Shown here one piece after another: positions 1 to 8,833 of a DNA stretch of 64,000 bases. Origin of the DNA: Sphingobium sp. AP50 (GTDB taxonomy: Bacteria; Pseudomonadota; Alphaproteobacteria; Sphingomonadales; Sphingomonadaceae); assembly GCF_900109095.1 (NCBI RefSeq), contig NZ_FNYZ01000012.1, positions 110,466-174,465 on the forward strand, given 5' to 3'. The notes below the pieces were generated by a model that saw only the letters and a list, made by a program, of their open reading frames with translations, was not told the DNA's origin and searched no databases. How positions within the stretch are numbered: position 1 is the stretch's first letter; the number at the start of each line of letters is the position of its first letter. Made by a program: the position numbers and the translations under genes.

Positions 1-422
1 TACTTCAGGCTGACGCAACCGTCAGCCATGCTCAGCTCGCTACTCTGGTGGGCGCGTCCACAGCCTCCTGCTGGCGCAGGATCAAGGCTTTAGAAGCATT
101 GGGAATCCTGACCGGGACCGTGCGGATGGTAGATCCCGCGAAAGTCGGTCGCGGCGTCAATGTTCTGTGCAACATCCGTATGAAGAGCCATGCCCGCGAA
201 GCCAGACAATCGTTCGAAGATTTCGTCCTTACCCACCCGGAAATTATTGAGTGTTTTTCAATGTCGGGAGAATGGGACTATCTGCTGCGCATCGTCGTAG
301 CCGATGTCTCGGACTATAATCTGTTCCTGATGCACACCCTGCTCGCGCATCCCAGCGTTCAGGGGGCAGCTTCGCATTTTGCTCTGTCTATGACGAAATA
401 CACAACGGCCATACCTGTCTGA
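1..422 (+). CDS. Lrp/AsnC family transcriptional regulator, 5' truncated by window edge
   Basis: The reading frame is open from base 3 and ends at TGA 420-422, so the first residues lie outside the window. What is visible is the second half of a winged HTH (a TASCWRRIKALE recognition helix) followed by the RAM/AsnC effector-binding domain, with the family's 'HPEIIECFSMSGEWDYLL' pattern. A GTG at 48 is in frame but falls inside the HTH, so it is not the real start. The protein resembles the complete Lrp/AsnC gene at 6798. Both flank a receptor/permease/amidohydrolase set, which suggests local control by an amino acid or peptide product. That link is inference. Confidence 0.88.
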   Translation, partial: LQADATVSHAQLATLVGASTASCWRRIKALEALGILTGTVRMVDPAKVGRGVNVLCNIRMKSHAREARQSFEDFVLTHPEIIECFSMSGEWDYLLRIVVADVSDYNLFLMHTLLAHPSVQGAASHFALSMTKYTTAIPV

Positions 423-443
423 TGGCAGACAGATATGGCCGTT
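404..443. terminator. Long hairpin between convergent genes
   Basis: Two 18-bp arms (404-421 and 426-443) pair with one mismatch around a 4-base loop. The left arm contains the end of the Lrp/AsnC gene and the loop overlaps its TGA. No U-tract follows on either strand, so it is a strong hairpin that may act as a bidirectional terminator or an mRNA 3'-end stabiliser. Confidence 0.6.
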
Positions 444-510
444 GGTCATCTCGTTAGAATATTATGGGATTGGTGCCTCGTCCCTAACGGTTAGCACCAA
501 CGCCCGATCG

Positions 511-2769
511 TCAGAAATCGCGGGCCAGTGTCAGGCCAAAGCTACGCGGCAGGATGTAGAGCGCGGTCGGAACACTCGTCCCGTTGCGATCATTCGCCAA
601 TGTCACGCCCCGTTCGTTGAAGAAGTTGCGGACATAGAAGCTCAGTGACCAGAGCTGGTCCATTTCCAATCCCGCGCGCAGGTCGAAGCTGGTATAGGCC
701 GGGATGTCGAGACGAGGACGCGTGGCCAACGTCGTAGTCAAGGCGCCTGGCCGTTCGCCCACATGGGTCAGGGTCGCGCCGAAGCTAGCCTCTACACTGT
801 CGTTGACTGGCAAGCGCTGATCTACCGAAATGCTCGAAGTGAAATCAGCCGTAAAGGGAAGCTTGTCGCCATCGCGCCCTACCAGACCGCCCGTTCCCAG
901 ATTAGGCAGGTCCGCCGTCAGTTTCGCGTCAGTGAGGGCGAAATTGCCCGCCACCGTCATGCCTGTCCACGGCGTCAGAGTGGTTGCGAATTCCCAGCCT
1001 CTGCTACGCGCCGTATCGCCATTGGTGACAAAGCTCAGCTGCGAGGCGGCTGTGCCCTGCAACTGCACCTTTTTCCAGTCGATCTGAAACAAGGCCGTAT
1101 CGACAGTCAACAAGCCTGGAACGATGTTGCCCTTGAAACCAACTTCATAATTAGTCACGCGATCGGGGTCGAAGCTGGCCGTTACAGCGCTTTCCAGATT
1201 GGGGCCGCCTGGGCGATAACCTGTGGCCACCCGCGCATAGACCATCATATCCTTGCTGATATGATAGCTGGGCGAAACCAGCCATGTGAAAGCGCTGTCC
1301 TTCGATCCCACCATCTGTGTCCGCGTCGGCCCGAACAGCGGCGCCGCCTTACTGGTGGTCGTCACATTCGACGCCGAAGTCTGCTTGTTGCGAGCATAGC
1401 GGCCACCGAATTGAAGATCGAAACCCTCAGCCAGATGGAAGGTCAGGTCAGCAAAACCTGCATATTCACGATAGCTCGAGGGACCGGCAGCGATATAGGG
1501 CGTATCAGCCAGCGTGCCCGACCCATCATAGAGGTACAGCGACTGGTTAACGCCGGAATGTTCGATAGTATAGAAACCACCTGCGAGCCAATCGAACAAA
1601 GTCGTTTGTCCCGAAAGACGCAGTTCCTGCGAGAATTTATGCGTATAATCGGCATTGCCGATGCTGACCGAACCATTTGCGAAACTGGACCCATAGGATA
1701 TGGGCAAGCTAAAGAGCGGTCGGAAGACAGATGTTACGTCATTCGACAGAATATTGTCCGATCGACTCCAGGCTGTGATCGAGTTGAGCTGCGCGCCCCC
1801 CAGATCCAATTCGCCCCGCGCCGTGTACATCTGATATTTGGACTTGTTCAGCGAGTCGAGCGCGTAAAGCGTCAGGTCGCCATAGGCAGGCTGATAGCTG
1901 ATCGCCCCTGACGAATTCCGGCGGAGCGGCACCCCCCCTGACGTAACAGCAAGGTCGCTGTTGACCGCTTCCTGCTTCTGGTACAGCCCCGACAGGACGA
2001 ACTTCAGATTGTCGATCGGTTGGATCAGGGCAGCGCCACGGAAACCCCAGACCTTGCGGCTGTTCGTGTCCTTGCTCTTGGCCGCTGCGGGGTTGGCATT
2101 GTCCAGCCAGGCCGCATCGTCACGGTAGAAACCGCTGGCATTTACCGCCAGCCAATCGGTCAACGGCAGGTTGATCGAGCCGCGCGTTACCCAGCCCTGG
2201 TCGCCGTCTGACATGTGGGTACCGCCCACTTCGACGCGACCTGATACCTTGTCGAGGCGGGGTTCCTTAAGCACATATTTGATGATGCCGCCCAGGCTCG
2301 ACGCGCCGTACAACGTGCCTTGTGGGCCACGGAGCACCTCGATCCGCTCCAGCGTACTGGAATCAAAATCGGGGATCGGAGACTGGCCGCCACCGGTGGA
2401 CGAACCAAACTGTACATCATCGACAAGTATTGCCAGCGTCGGACCGGTGCCGCCGCCCGTGGTTACGCCCCGCAGCGACAGGGCCGAGATGCGCTGACCG
2501 GAAAATTGCAGGCCAGGCACGCGGTCGAAATAGTCGGAAATGCGGTTGAGATTTTGCTTTGCCAATGCCTCGCCACCGATGGCGCTGATCGCAACAGGCA
2601 CATCGAGCAGACGTTCCGCCCGCTTTTGCGCGGTCACGACAATTTCGGCGCCAGTGTTGGCCGACGTATCGGAGCCGGCAGCCTGCGGCGTCTGCGCATG
2701 AGCGGCCTGCGCCATGCCTATCGCAAGCGCGAAGATCGAACATTGAACGGTGCGGCGTGAAATCGTCAT
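511..2769 (-). CDS. TonB-dependent outer-membrane receptor
   Basis: A 752-residue outer-membrane transporter that would take up a ligand using TonB/ExbBD energy. The N-terminus has a signal peptide ending in AAHAQ, then a TonB-box-like EIVVTAQKR. The plug domain follows (DVPVAISAI, LRGVTTGG, IEVLRGPQGTLYGASS), then a beta-barrel ending in the aromatic terminus ARDF. An upstream in-frame ATG would add 36 non-signal-like residues, so the start chosen is the ATG at 2769, preceded by AGGGAAAG. It has its own promoter region with an inverted repeat at 2936-2980. The neighbouring permease and peptidases suggest a peptide-like ligand, which is inference. Confidence 0.93.
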   Translation of the reverse strand: MTISRRTVQCSIFALAIGMAQAAHAQTPQAAGSDTSANTGAEIVVTAQKRAERLLDVPVAISAIGGEALAKQNLNRISDYFDRVPGLQFSGQRISALSLRGVTTGGGTGPTLAILVDDVQFGSSTGGGQSPIPDFDSSTLERIEVLRGPQGTLYGASSLGGIIKYVLKEPRLDKVSGRVEVGGTHMSDGDQGWVTRGSINLPLTDWLAVNASGFYRDDAAWLDNANPAAAKSKDTNSRKVWGFRGAALIQPIDNLKFVLSGLYQKQEAVNSDLAVTSGGVPLRRNSSGAISYQPAYGDLTLYALDSLNKSKYQMYTARGELDLGGAQLNSITAWSRSDNILSNDVTSVFRPLFSLPISYGSSFANGSVSIGNADYTHKFSQELRLSGQTTLFDWLAGGFYTIEHSGVNQSLYLYDGSGTLADTPYIAAGPSSYREYAGFADLTFHLAEGFDLQFGGRYARNKQTSASNVTTTSKAAPLFGPTRTQMVGSKDSAFTWLVSPSYHISKDMMVYARVATGYRPGGPNLESAVTASFDPDRVTNYEVGFKGNIVPGLLTVDTALFQIDWKKVQLQGTAASQLSFVTNGDTARSRGWEFATTLTPWTGMTVAGNFALTDAKLTADLPNLGTGGLVGRDGDKLPFTADFTSSISVDQRLPVNDSVEASFGATLTHVGERPGALTTTLATRPRLDIPAYTSFDLRAGLEMDQLWSLSFYVRNFFNERGVTLANDRNGTSVPTALYILPRSFGLTLARDF

Positions 2770-2935
2770 CTTTCCCTCTTCATCCCTCATCGGGTTCGAC
2801 CGCTGGCTATCGCCGTTTGCGGCCGCACCCCCTGCCATCACGCTCCGGCCGTTAGACCGGAGGCCCACCTGGAACACAGCCCCTTTGTCGAGGCCTTCTT
2901 ATTACAGTTCGAAGACTAGCCCAGTTGTCCGCGTC

Positions 2936-2980
2936 AATTTATGCGAAAGAGAGCCGCAACGGCGTTCTGCCGCATAAATT
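2936..2980. promoter_or_regulatory. Inverted repeat upstream of TonB receptor (putative Lrp/AsnC operator)
   Basis: AATTTATGCG (2936-2945) and CGCATAAATT (2971-2980) are perfect 10-bp inverted arms with a 25-bp spacer, about 170 bp upstream of the receptor start. The same GCATAA/TTATGC core recurs upstream of the amidohydrolase and the aminotransferase operon. Confidence 0.5.
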
Positions 2981-3037
2981 TTCTGATGAAATGGACAGGT
3001 GACGCAATTTTCTACCTTTGCCTGCCCTACTCCGGTA

Positions 3038-4369
3038 TTAATTCGCGTCCTGCGCAAGCGGGGCACGAATTTTTACGTGCCGCCGGCCCCACGCGAACCA
3101 ATATACGACGCCTACCGCGAACCAGCCGCCGACCAGCATGTAGGGTCGATGGTCAGCCTCTATGCCGAAGATGATGATGAGCATCGCAGCGACGATACCG
3201 ATGCTTGAGACCAGCTGGATCGTGCGCTTGCCAAAGCGCAACGACGAGCGAGCATGAAGTTCGGGCCGACCGCGCGCGACCCGCATCGCCGAAATGGAAC
3301 AGGCCATATATTTTAGCATCGTGGGTATGTTCACTGCCAGCAGGAGAAAAACCAAGCTATCAGGCAGCATCAGGCCTGCCATCGCGCAACCATAGCCTAG
3401 AAGGATAGCGACGTGGGGCGTCCCGAAACGGGGGTGGATCGCGGACAGGGCGCGGGGCAAGACGCCGTCTCGTCCCATGGCAAACAGACTACGGGAAAAG
3501 ACCATGGCAGCCGCGTTCATCGACTTGAGGATCGATGCGACTGCCGCGCCCACCACCAGCGGCACAGCCCACCCGCCCAACGGCACCCGCGCAGCATCGA
3601 GCAAGGGTGCCTTGCTGCCTGCCAGTGCATCTGCGCCGATCAGTCCCAACGCGGTAAACGCCACAAGTCCATAGACGATGGCGCCCAATGCGCATGCCAG
3701 GGCAATGCCTAGCGGGATCGTCCGACCCGGATTGCGGACTTCCTCGCCAATCTCGACCGCGGATTCGATGCCAAGGAACAGACTGATCATCAGCGGGACG
3801 ACAGCCAGTACCGGCCATATGCCGCCGCTCAGTGGATGGGCGACCTTCGCAATATCAATCTCGGGCAGACCGGTCGCCACGAAGATGGTCAGCACCACCA
3901 GCAACAGCGCCATCAGGAAGGACTGAACCTTCGCCGCTACCGAAATCCCGACCATATTAATCGCAAAGACCAACGTAATGGCGACCGCCATGGCAGGCTT
4001 GAGTGGTAAGGAGACTACCATCCCCAGATAGCTGACCATGACCTGCGCCAATATGGTCATTGCGCCGACGTTGGAGATAATCCGCAGCCAGGCGATGATG
4101 AAACCGACCCAGGGATGGATGAAGCGGCTGGGCCATTCGTAGGAGGCGCCCGATACCGGATCAACCGACCCCAGATAAGCGTAGGACACCGCGAAGAACA
4201 GCATCGGAAGCATTGCGATCGCGATTGCCAGCAACAGACCGGTCCCGGCGATCTGCGCGGTCGGTTGCAGGATGGAGAAGATGGAAACGCCAATGGCTGT
4301 ACCTGCGCCGAGCGTCACCACCCCAATTAAGCCGACATTGCGATGCAGCGTGCCGCCCGATGCTTGCAT
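3038..4369 (-). CDS. APC superfamily amino acid permease
   Basis: A 443-residue inner-membrane transporter with about 12 hydrophobic segments. The first carries the APC signature GAGTAIGVSIF (unwound TM1), and IESAVEIGEEVRNPGRTIP is the conserved segment after TM6. It probably imports an amino acid or small peptide product by proton or cation coupling. The ATG at 4369 is chosen because GGAG lies 7-8 bases upstream; an in-frame ATG at 4381 lacks a clear ribosome site. It lies 49 bp downstream of the amidohydrolase gene on the same strand and is probably co-transcribed with it. Confidence 0.92.
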   Translation of the reverse strand: MQASGGTLHRNVGLIGVVTLGAGTAIGVSIFSILQPTAQIAGTGLLLAIAIAMLPMLFFAVSYAYLGSVDPVSGASYEWPSRFIHPWVGFIIAWLRIISNVGAMTILAQVMVSYLGMVVSLPLKPAMAVAITLVFAINMVGISVAAKVQSFLMALLLVVLTIFVATGLPEIDIAKVAHPLSGGIWPVLAVVPLMISLFLGIESAVEIGEEVRNPGRTIPLGIALACALGAIVYGLVAFTALGLIGADALAGSKAPLLDAARVPLGGWAVPLVVGAAVASILKSMNAAAMVFSRSLFAMGRDGVLPRALSAIHPRFGTPHVAILLGYGCAMAGLMLPDSLVFLLLAVNIPTMLKYMACSISAMRVARGRPELHARSSLRFGKRTIQLVSSIGIVAAMLIIIFGIEADHRPYMLVGGWFAVGVVYWFAWGRRHVKIRAPLAQDAN

Positions 4370-4418
4370 TTCAAACTCCATCTTATGTCGGATCTACTGT
4401 AGCGATGAGGGGCAGGCG

Positions 4419-6536
4419 TCAGAATTCTTCTGCATGACCGCCGGCCGGGCCGGTCCCGTTGCCACTTGCGGCCCGAACGACCGGCGGCTTGGCGAAGGGC
4501 GTAATGCCCAGCGCTTCGTGAATTTCCGCCGGATAGTAAATTGTGCCGCCTCGCATCACCATCTGAGGCTTGTAGATTTCGCCAATGTCCTTGGTCGGGT
4601 CCCCCGCGACCAGCACCAGATCAGCCAGCTTGCCCCGTTCGATCGTGCCGACGTAGCTCGACTGGCCCATATATTCGACAGAATCCAGCGTGCCTGCGCG
4701 CAGCGCCTGCGCCGGGGTAAGACCTGCCTTGACATAGAGTTCCAGCTCACGAAGCAGGGTAAAGCCGGTGCCTTCGTCAGTACCTGGCAGGAGGCGGATG
4801 CCCTGGTCATGCATGAGCTTTGTCACTTCGAGCATCTTGGCCGCACCATCATCATAAGCTTTGCGGATGGCAGGGTCATTTTTGTCGACATAGCTACGCC
4901 GACGGAAGCGCTGCCAGCTGATCGGCATGTGCGAATAGAAATGCTCGGCAAAGCTCGGAATTTCTCCCGCATTGGACCGCATCAACATTTCCAGGATGAC
5001 CAGCGTGGTGTCGAGAGCCGTGCCATGCGCCTTCATGAGATCGACCGTTCTGCGCACGCGCGGGGTATTGAGATCCAGCGCTCCGCCCCGCGCCATGGCA
5101 GTCAGGCGCAGCGGCGTACGGGTGTCTTCGCTCGGGTCGAGGATCCAGCCCAACATCAGCTGATTCATATGGGCAATGGCGTTATACCCGTCCTCAACGA
5201 CACGATCGGGACTATCGAACGCCGGAACATGACCCGATACCCGCAGGCCCAACCGGTGCGCTTCCGCCGCGACCGGGCGGACCCAATCAGGGTTGAAGCT
5301 GTTGTAAATCTTGATTTCAGGATAGCCATGATCGGCGTACCAGTTCACGTCCTTGAGCGCATCTGGCAAGCTTTCAGGGATCACGCCGTAACGTGCGGAA
5401 TAGGGACTGCGCCCTTCCATGAAGCCTGAAGGCGTGATGCGCGGCCAAGCCACCTTGCCTGCCTCAATTTCATCCAAGAGGGTTCGCATGAAGCCATTGT
5501 CATTGCCCATGTCGCGCGTTCCCGTCACGCCGACGGCCAGATAGAACAGACCCATGTCCAAAGTTGCGTGGGAATGCATGTCGTACAGGCCCGGATAGAT
5601 GGTGCCGCCAGCCCCGTCGATGACCGTCTGGTCTGCCGGTGCCTGTGCGCTGCCCTGGGGTTCGACCCGCACGATCCGTTCACGCGAAACAACCACGGTC
5701 GATAGGCCAGACCGCTTGCCATCAACAGGATTGAAGACATGCACATTTGAGATTCGTACTGGCGTGTCGAAGTGATGCGCCAGCTTCTGTTGCAACTGAC
5801 GGACGCGCTCGCCCTCCAGATCCTTCAGCAGGTCGTTCACAGCATCGTAATCGGCCTCCCGGCCGGTTCGGATCGCTCCGCCCCCACCCGCACCGACATC
5901 GTAGACGCCGAACAGCCCGCCATTGGAATCGAACAGAACATAGGTCGGCGCGAGTTGCACGCCGGTCAGGCGATAGATGCCGACCTTCACCATATTGGCG
6001 CCGGTGCCAACATTGGTGTCACGCACCTTTTCCACGCTGACCTTACCCCCGGGCAGGACCGAAAGGCTGTGACCTGGCGCGCTCAACGCCGCGCGGGCAT
6101 AGACGGCCTTGGCGAACGGACTATCGTCATTGACAATGTAAAGCGCAGGCGCAGCCGATTTAACGGCGCCGGCATCAGCCTGACTCTTCCATTTGGCATT
6201 GCCATTGGTCCAGTTGAAGCTTTCTGCAACCGCCCCGCCCATCAGCGACGTCCCCGTGACCGTCCAACTGACCGGAATGCCGCCTGCACTCAGCCTGATG
6301 TCCTCCCGATGTTTGGGACCACGACCATTATTGTCGACCCGATAGTCGACCAGAATATGGTCGTCATCAATATCTGCCTTGACCGTGCCAATCACCTCCC
6401 CGGTGGCGAGGATCGACAAACTCTCCTGTGTCGCCGCATATGCCGTCAGCGTTGCCGCCGAACTGAGCAGTGCGAGCGCGAGAGCCGTGGCACGACCGAT
6501 CACCTGTGTCGGGGCATAAACACGGTTAAGGCGCAT
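4419..6536 (-). CDS. Secreted amidohydrolase family protein
   Basis: A 705-residue protein with an N-terminal signal peptide (hydrophobic residues about 17-34, ending AYAAT). Residues 40-260 are a beta-rich region without a recognised domain. From about 265 a metal-dependent amidohydrolase domain begins: YPGLYDMHSH gives metal ligands H321 and H323, then GHVPAF and NAIAHMNQ histidines, then GTDEGTGF with the catalytic Asp. The C-terminus has the usual 'GTIERGKLADLVLV' strand. Relatives of imidazolonepropionase and prolidase-type amidohydrolases cleave cyclic amides or dipeptides. The large N-terminal addition is longer than the usual ~430-residue family length. It is divergent from the Lrp/AsnC gene at 6798. 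Confidence 0.88.
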   Translation of the reverse strand: MRLNRVYAPTQVIGRATALALALLSSAATLTAYAATQESLSILATGEVIGTVKADIDDDHILVDYRVDNNGRGPKHREDIRLSAGGIPVSWTVTGTSLMGGAVAESFNWTNGNAKWKSQADAGAVKSAAPALYIVNDDSPFAKAVYARAALSAPGHSLSVLPGGKVSVEKVRDTNVGTGANMVKVGIYRLTGVQLAPTYVLFDSNGGLFGVYDVGAGGGGAIRTGREADYDAVNDLLKDLEGERVRQLQQKLAHHFDTPVRISNVHVFNPVDGKRSGLSTVVVSRERIVRVEPQGSAQAPADQTVIDGAGGTIYPGLYDMHSHATLDMGLFYLAVGVTGTRDMGNDNGFMRTLLDEIEAGKVAWPRITPSGFMEGRSPYSARYGVIPESLPDALKDVNWYADHGYPEIKIYNSFNPDWVRPVAAEAHRLGLRVSGHVPAFDSPDRVVEDGYNAIAHMNQLMLGWILDPSEDTRTPLRLTAMARGGALDLNTPRVRRTVDLMKAHGTALDTTLVILEMLMRSNAGEIPSFAEHFYSHMPISWQRFRRRSYVDKNDPAIRKAYDDGAAKMLEVTKLMHDQGIRLLPGTDEGTGFTLLRELELYVKAGLTPAQALRAGTLDSVEYMGQSSYVGTIERGKLADLVLVAGDPTKDIGEIYKPQMVMRGGTIYYPAEIHEALGITPFAKPPVVRAASGNGTGPAGGHAEEF

Positions 6537-6660
6537 CGTTCAGGATCCTTTTTCTCGGCGGACAGAACGATTGAAGCAACCGGCTGTGGCCATGACCACC
6601 CTTGGCTAGGCGAGGCGCATGGAAATGATTATTCAGATTTCGCTGCCCACGCTATTTCCG

Positions 6661-6776
6661 TGCATAAAAAATGCAAAGGGATGAGGAGGCTGGACGATGG
6701 CTATGAAGATAGAAAATTGCCAACCCAGGGCCATTATCTAGCGGATTTATGCCAATTATGCGTTACACAAGCATAG
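6661..6776. promoter_or_regulatory. Cluster of GCATAA/TTATGC elements between divergent amidohydrolase and Lrp/AsnC genes
   Basis: TGCAT-A5-ATGCA at 6661-6675 is an inverted repeat. TTATGC occurs at 6747-6752 and 6756-6761, with GCATAG at 6771-6776. The elements sit in the 261-bp divergent intergenic region, where an Lrp/AsnC protein would be expected to control itself and its neighbour. Confidence 0.5.
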
Positions 6777-6797
6777 AAAAACAAGGATTGGCACGAA

Positions 6798-7280
6798 ATG
6801 GCTGAAGAATTATCCGCGATAGATATTCGCATATTGGAGCAGATTCAGAAGGATGCCGGCCAATCCTCGGCCGAGCTTGCTGAGCGTGTCGGCCTCTCGC
6901 AGTCGCCCTGCTGGAGGCGGCTGCAACGGCTGCGCGAGGAAGGCTATATCAAGGGTCAAGTCGCGCTGCTTAACCGAAAGAGATTCGCCGACACGTTGCT
7001 GATTTTCGCCACGTTGAAAATGGGCTCGCTGACAGATGAAAAACGCGCGGAATTCTTTCGCAAGGTAGAGGTAACGCCAGAAATCATGGAATGCCATACC
7101 ATCTTCGGCGAACGTGACATCATGTTGAAGATCGTGGCCCAATCGCTGGAATGGTATCAGCAATTTGTGTTTCGGGTGATCCTGAAACTCCCTGGCGTCC
7201 AGGATACTCATTCCCTCGTGACCATGATGCAAATCAAGGAGAGCACGGCCATCCCGGTTCGTCTGCGCAGCCCGGAATAA
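6798..7280 (+). CDS. Lrp/AsnC family transcriptional regulator
   Basis: A complete 160-residue regulator. The N-terminal winged HTH (residues 5-60: DIRILEQIQKDAG..., then LAERVGLSQSPCWRRLQRL) is followed by a RAM domain (about 65-150) with the TPEIMECHTIFGERDIMLKI ligand-binding pattern. Such proteins form octamers that sense amino acids. It is divergent from the amidohydrolase and ends at a strong bidirectional terminator shared with the S10 peptidase operon. It is probably autoregulated through the GCATAA elements in its upstream region. The ATG follows an AT-rich leader with AAGGA 17-13 bases upstream, so its ribosome site is not strong. Confidence 0.94.
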   Translation: MAEELSAIDIRILEQIQKDAGQSSAELAERVGLSQSPCWRRLQRLREEGYIKGQVALLNRKRFADTLLIFATLKMGSLTDEKRAEFFRKVEVTPEIMECHTIFGERDIMLKIVAQSLEWYQQFVFRVILKLPGVQDTHSLVTMMQIKESTAIPVRLRSPE

Positions 7281-7288
7281 GAGGATGT

Positions 7289-7313
7289 GGGCGGGGGTGA
7301 CGCACCCCCGCCC
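7289..7313. terminator. Bidirectional terminator hairpin
   Basis: A perfect 10-bp GC-rich stem (7289-7298 with 7304-7313) around a 5-base loop lies between the convergent Lrp/AsnC and S10 peptidase genes. There is no long T-run. Confidence 0.75.
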
Positions 7314-7321
7314 TAGCTGCT

Positions 7322-8833
7322 TTACCAGTCGCGCCGGATCATTGCCCGCACGTCATCGGCAAAGGCCTTTTGGCTCGCGTCGATAGTGTAGGAGATGTGT
7401 CCACCGCGGTAGGTGGCGGTCCGAACCCGATCCTTTGGCCATTGAGCCTCATTGACCAGCAGTTCCATCGCGCCGACGGTCGTCTGCGTGTCGGTCCATC
7501 CATTGCCTACCAAGAGGCGGAAGCGCGGGTTGCGCTCCATCAACGCGCTGATCGGCTTCTGATAAGGCCAATCGCCAAAGGGCGATTTGTTTACGCCCCA
7601 ATCCCAGCCATTCAAGCCGCCGGGAAACTGGAAATAGGATAGATAATCGCCAATCGTACCCGCTTCTAAATCATTGGCTAGGTAGGTTTTGAAGTTAGTG
7701 ACATAGGCGTTCATCACACTGTCGAACGGGTCGGCCCCGCCAACTGGCTTGGCGTAGCGCGCATCGTTGGTGTTAAGGACAAACCCCGGCCTTATTTTCT
7801 GCTGATAATCGACTTTGGATATTCGCAATCTGTTGGCCAGATACCAGTCGGCAGGAACGCCGGTAAACTCCGCCAACTTGGCCGCTACAACCCGTTGCCG
7901 GTCCATCGGCGCAGCCCCACCCAAGTAGAGGGTGGAGAGATAGTCCGCCGCAGCGAAATCACGAGCATCCGCCACAAAGGCGTCGAAGGTTCGACCGCGA
8001 ACATCTGCTTTCCCCAGTTCCCAGGCGATCGCTGCCAGCGTCGGCAAGGATGCAGCATAGCTGATTAGGTTCGCCGGGCGCTGCGCATATTCAATGATGT
8101 TAACGGCCTGCCCCAGCAGGATTATCCCATCGACTGCTACGCCCTGCTCGAGCAACTGCCCCGCCGCTTCGGGCGCGCGCATTGTGCCATAACTTTCGCC
8201 AAGCAGGTAAATCGGCGCGCCTTCGCGTCCATGAGCTTTTCGCCATTGCAGAATCATTTGCGCCAATTGCCGTGAATCTGTGACGTTCGAAGCCTGGCTT
8301 TTGGGATCGACGCCTGGCGCGAACCGGCTGAAACCCGTTCCGGCCGGATCGAAGAAGACCAGGTCGGCCACGTCCAGCAGCGCGTTGGGGTTATCGACCA
8401 TGCGGAAGGTAGAGGGTGATGCCTGGATATCATCTGGTACCGCCACACGCTTTGGACCCAGCGCGCCCACGTGGAGGGTTGAAGAGGATGAGATCGGTCC
8501 GCCATTAAAGGCGAACACCACCGGCCGGCTCGCCCCATCGACCTTTTTGCCCGCGGACCTCATGATATAGGATATGGCAACCAGCCTGGCTGCAGGGCCG
8601 CCGTCGGCCATCGTCGTGTCGAACCGCTCGACCACCGCCGAATAGTCGAGCTTGCGGCCGTTAAAAACGCCCTGATGACCCGTTATGATCGGAGCTGGCA
8701 GCTCAACCTGAGGCGGCGCCTTGAGCATGGTGCCGGCTGCCTCCGCAGCCTGAACGGGAGGCATGCTGATGGCGGACAAAGCAGCCATGGCCAGCGACAA
8801 GGCGGTCATCGCATTTAAAGGGGATTTCTTCAC
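7322..8833 (-). CDS. S10 family serine carboxypeptidase-like peptidase
   Basis: A 503-residue exported peptidase with an N-terminal signal peptide (residues about 7-29, ending VQAAEA). The alpha/beta-hydrolase fold shows FNGGP oxyanion-hole glycines, the nucleophile motif LLGESYG, an Asp near GNGWTDT, and the His in GHISYT close to the C-terminus. The family removes C-terminal amino acids from peptides, often in the periplasm. The GTG start overlaps the stop of the upstream S10 gene as GTGA, implying translational coupling. It is the last gene of the six-gene minus-strand operon from 16213. Confidence 0.92.
   Translation of the reverse strand: MKKSPLNAMTALSLAMAALSAISMPPVQAAEAAGTMLKAPPQVELPAPIITGHQGVFNGRKLDYSAVVERFDTTMADGGPAARLVAISYIMRSAGKKVDGASRPVVFAFNGGPISSSSTLHVGALGPKRVAVPDDIQASPSTFRMVDNPNALLDVADLVFFDPAGTGFSRFAPGVDPKSQASNVTDSRQLAQMILQWRKAHGREGAPIYLLGESYGTMRAPEAAGQLLEQGVAVDGIILLGQAVNIIEYAQRPANLISYAASLPTLAAIAWELGKADVRGRTFDAFVADARDFAAADYLSTLYLGGAAPMDRQRVVAAKLAEFTGVPADWYLANRLRISKVDYQQKIRPGFVLNTNDARYAKPVGGADPFDSVMNAYVTNFKTYLANDLEAGTIGDYLSYFQFPGGLNGWDWGVNKSPFGDWPYQKPISALMERNPRFRLLVGNGWTDTQTTVGAMELLVNEAQWPKDRVRTATYRGGHISYTIDASQKAFADDVRAMIRRDW

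Noticed and set aside
763..1911. Long plus-strand open frame opposite the TonB receptor
   Set aside because: It is antisense to a clear receptor gene, rich in Arg/Gln/Ala without any domain, and its opening follows from the GC-rich codon pattern.
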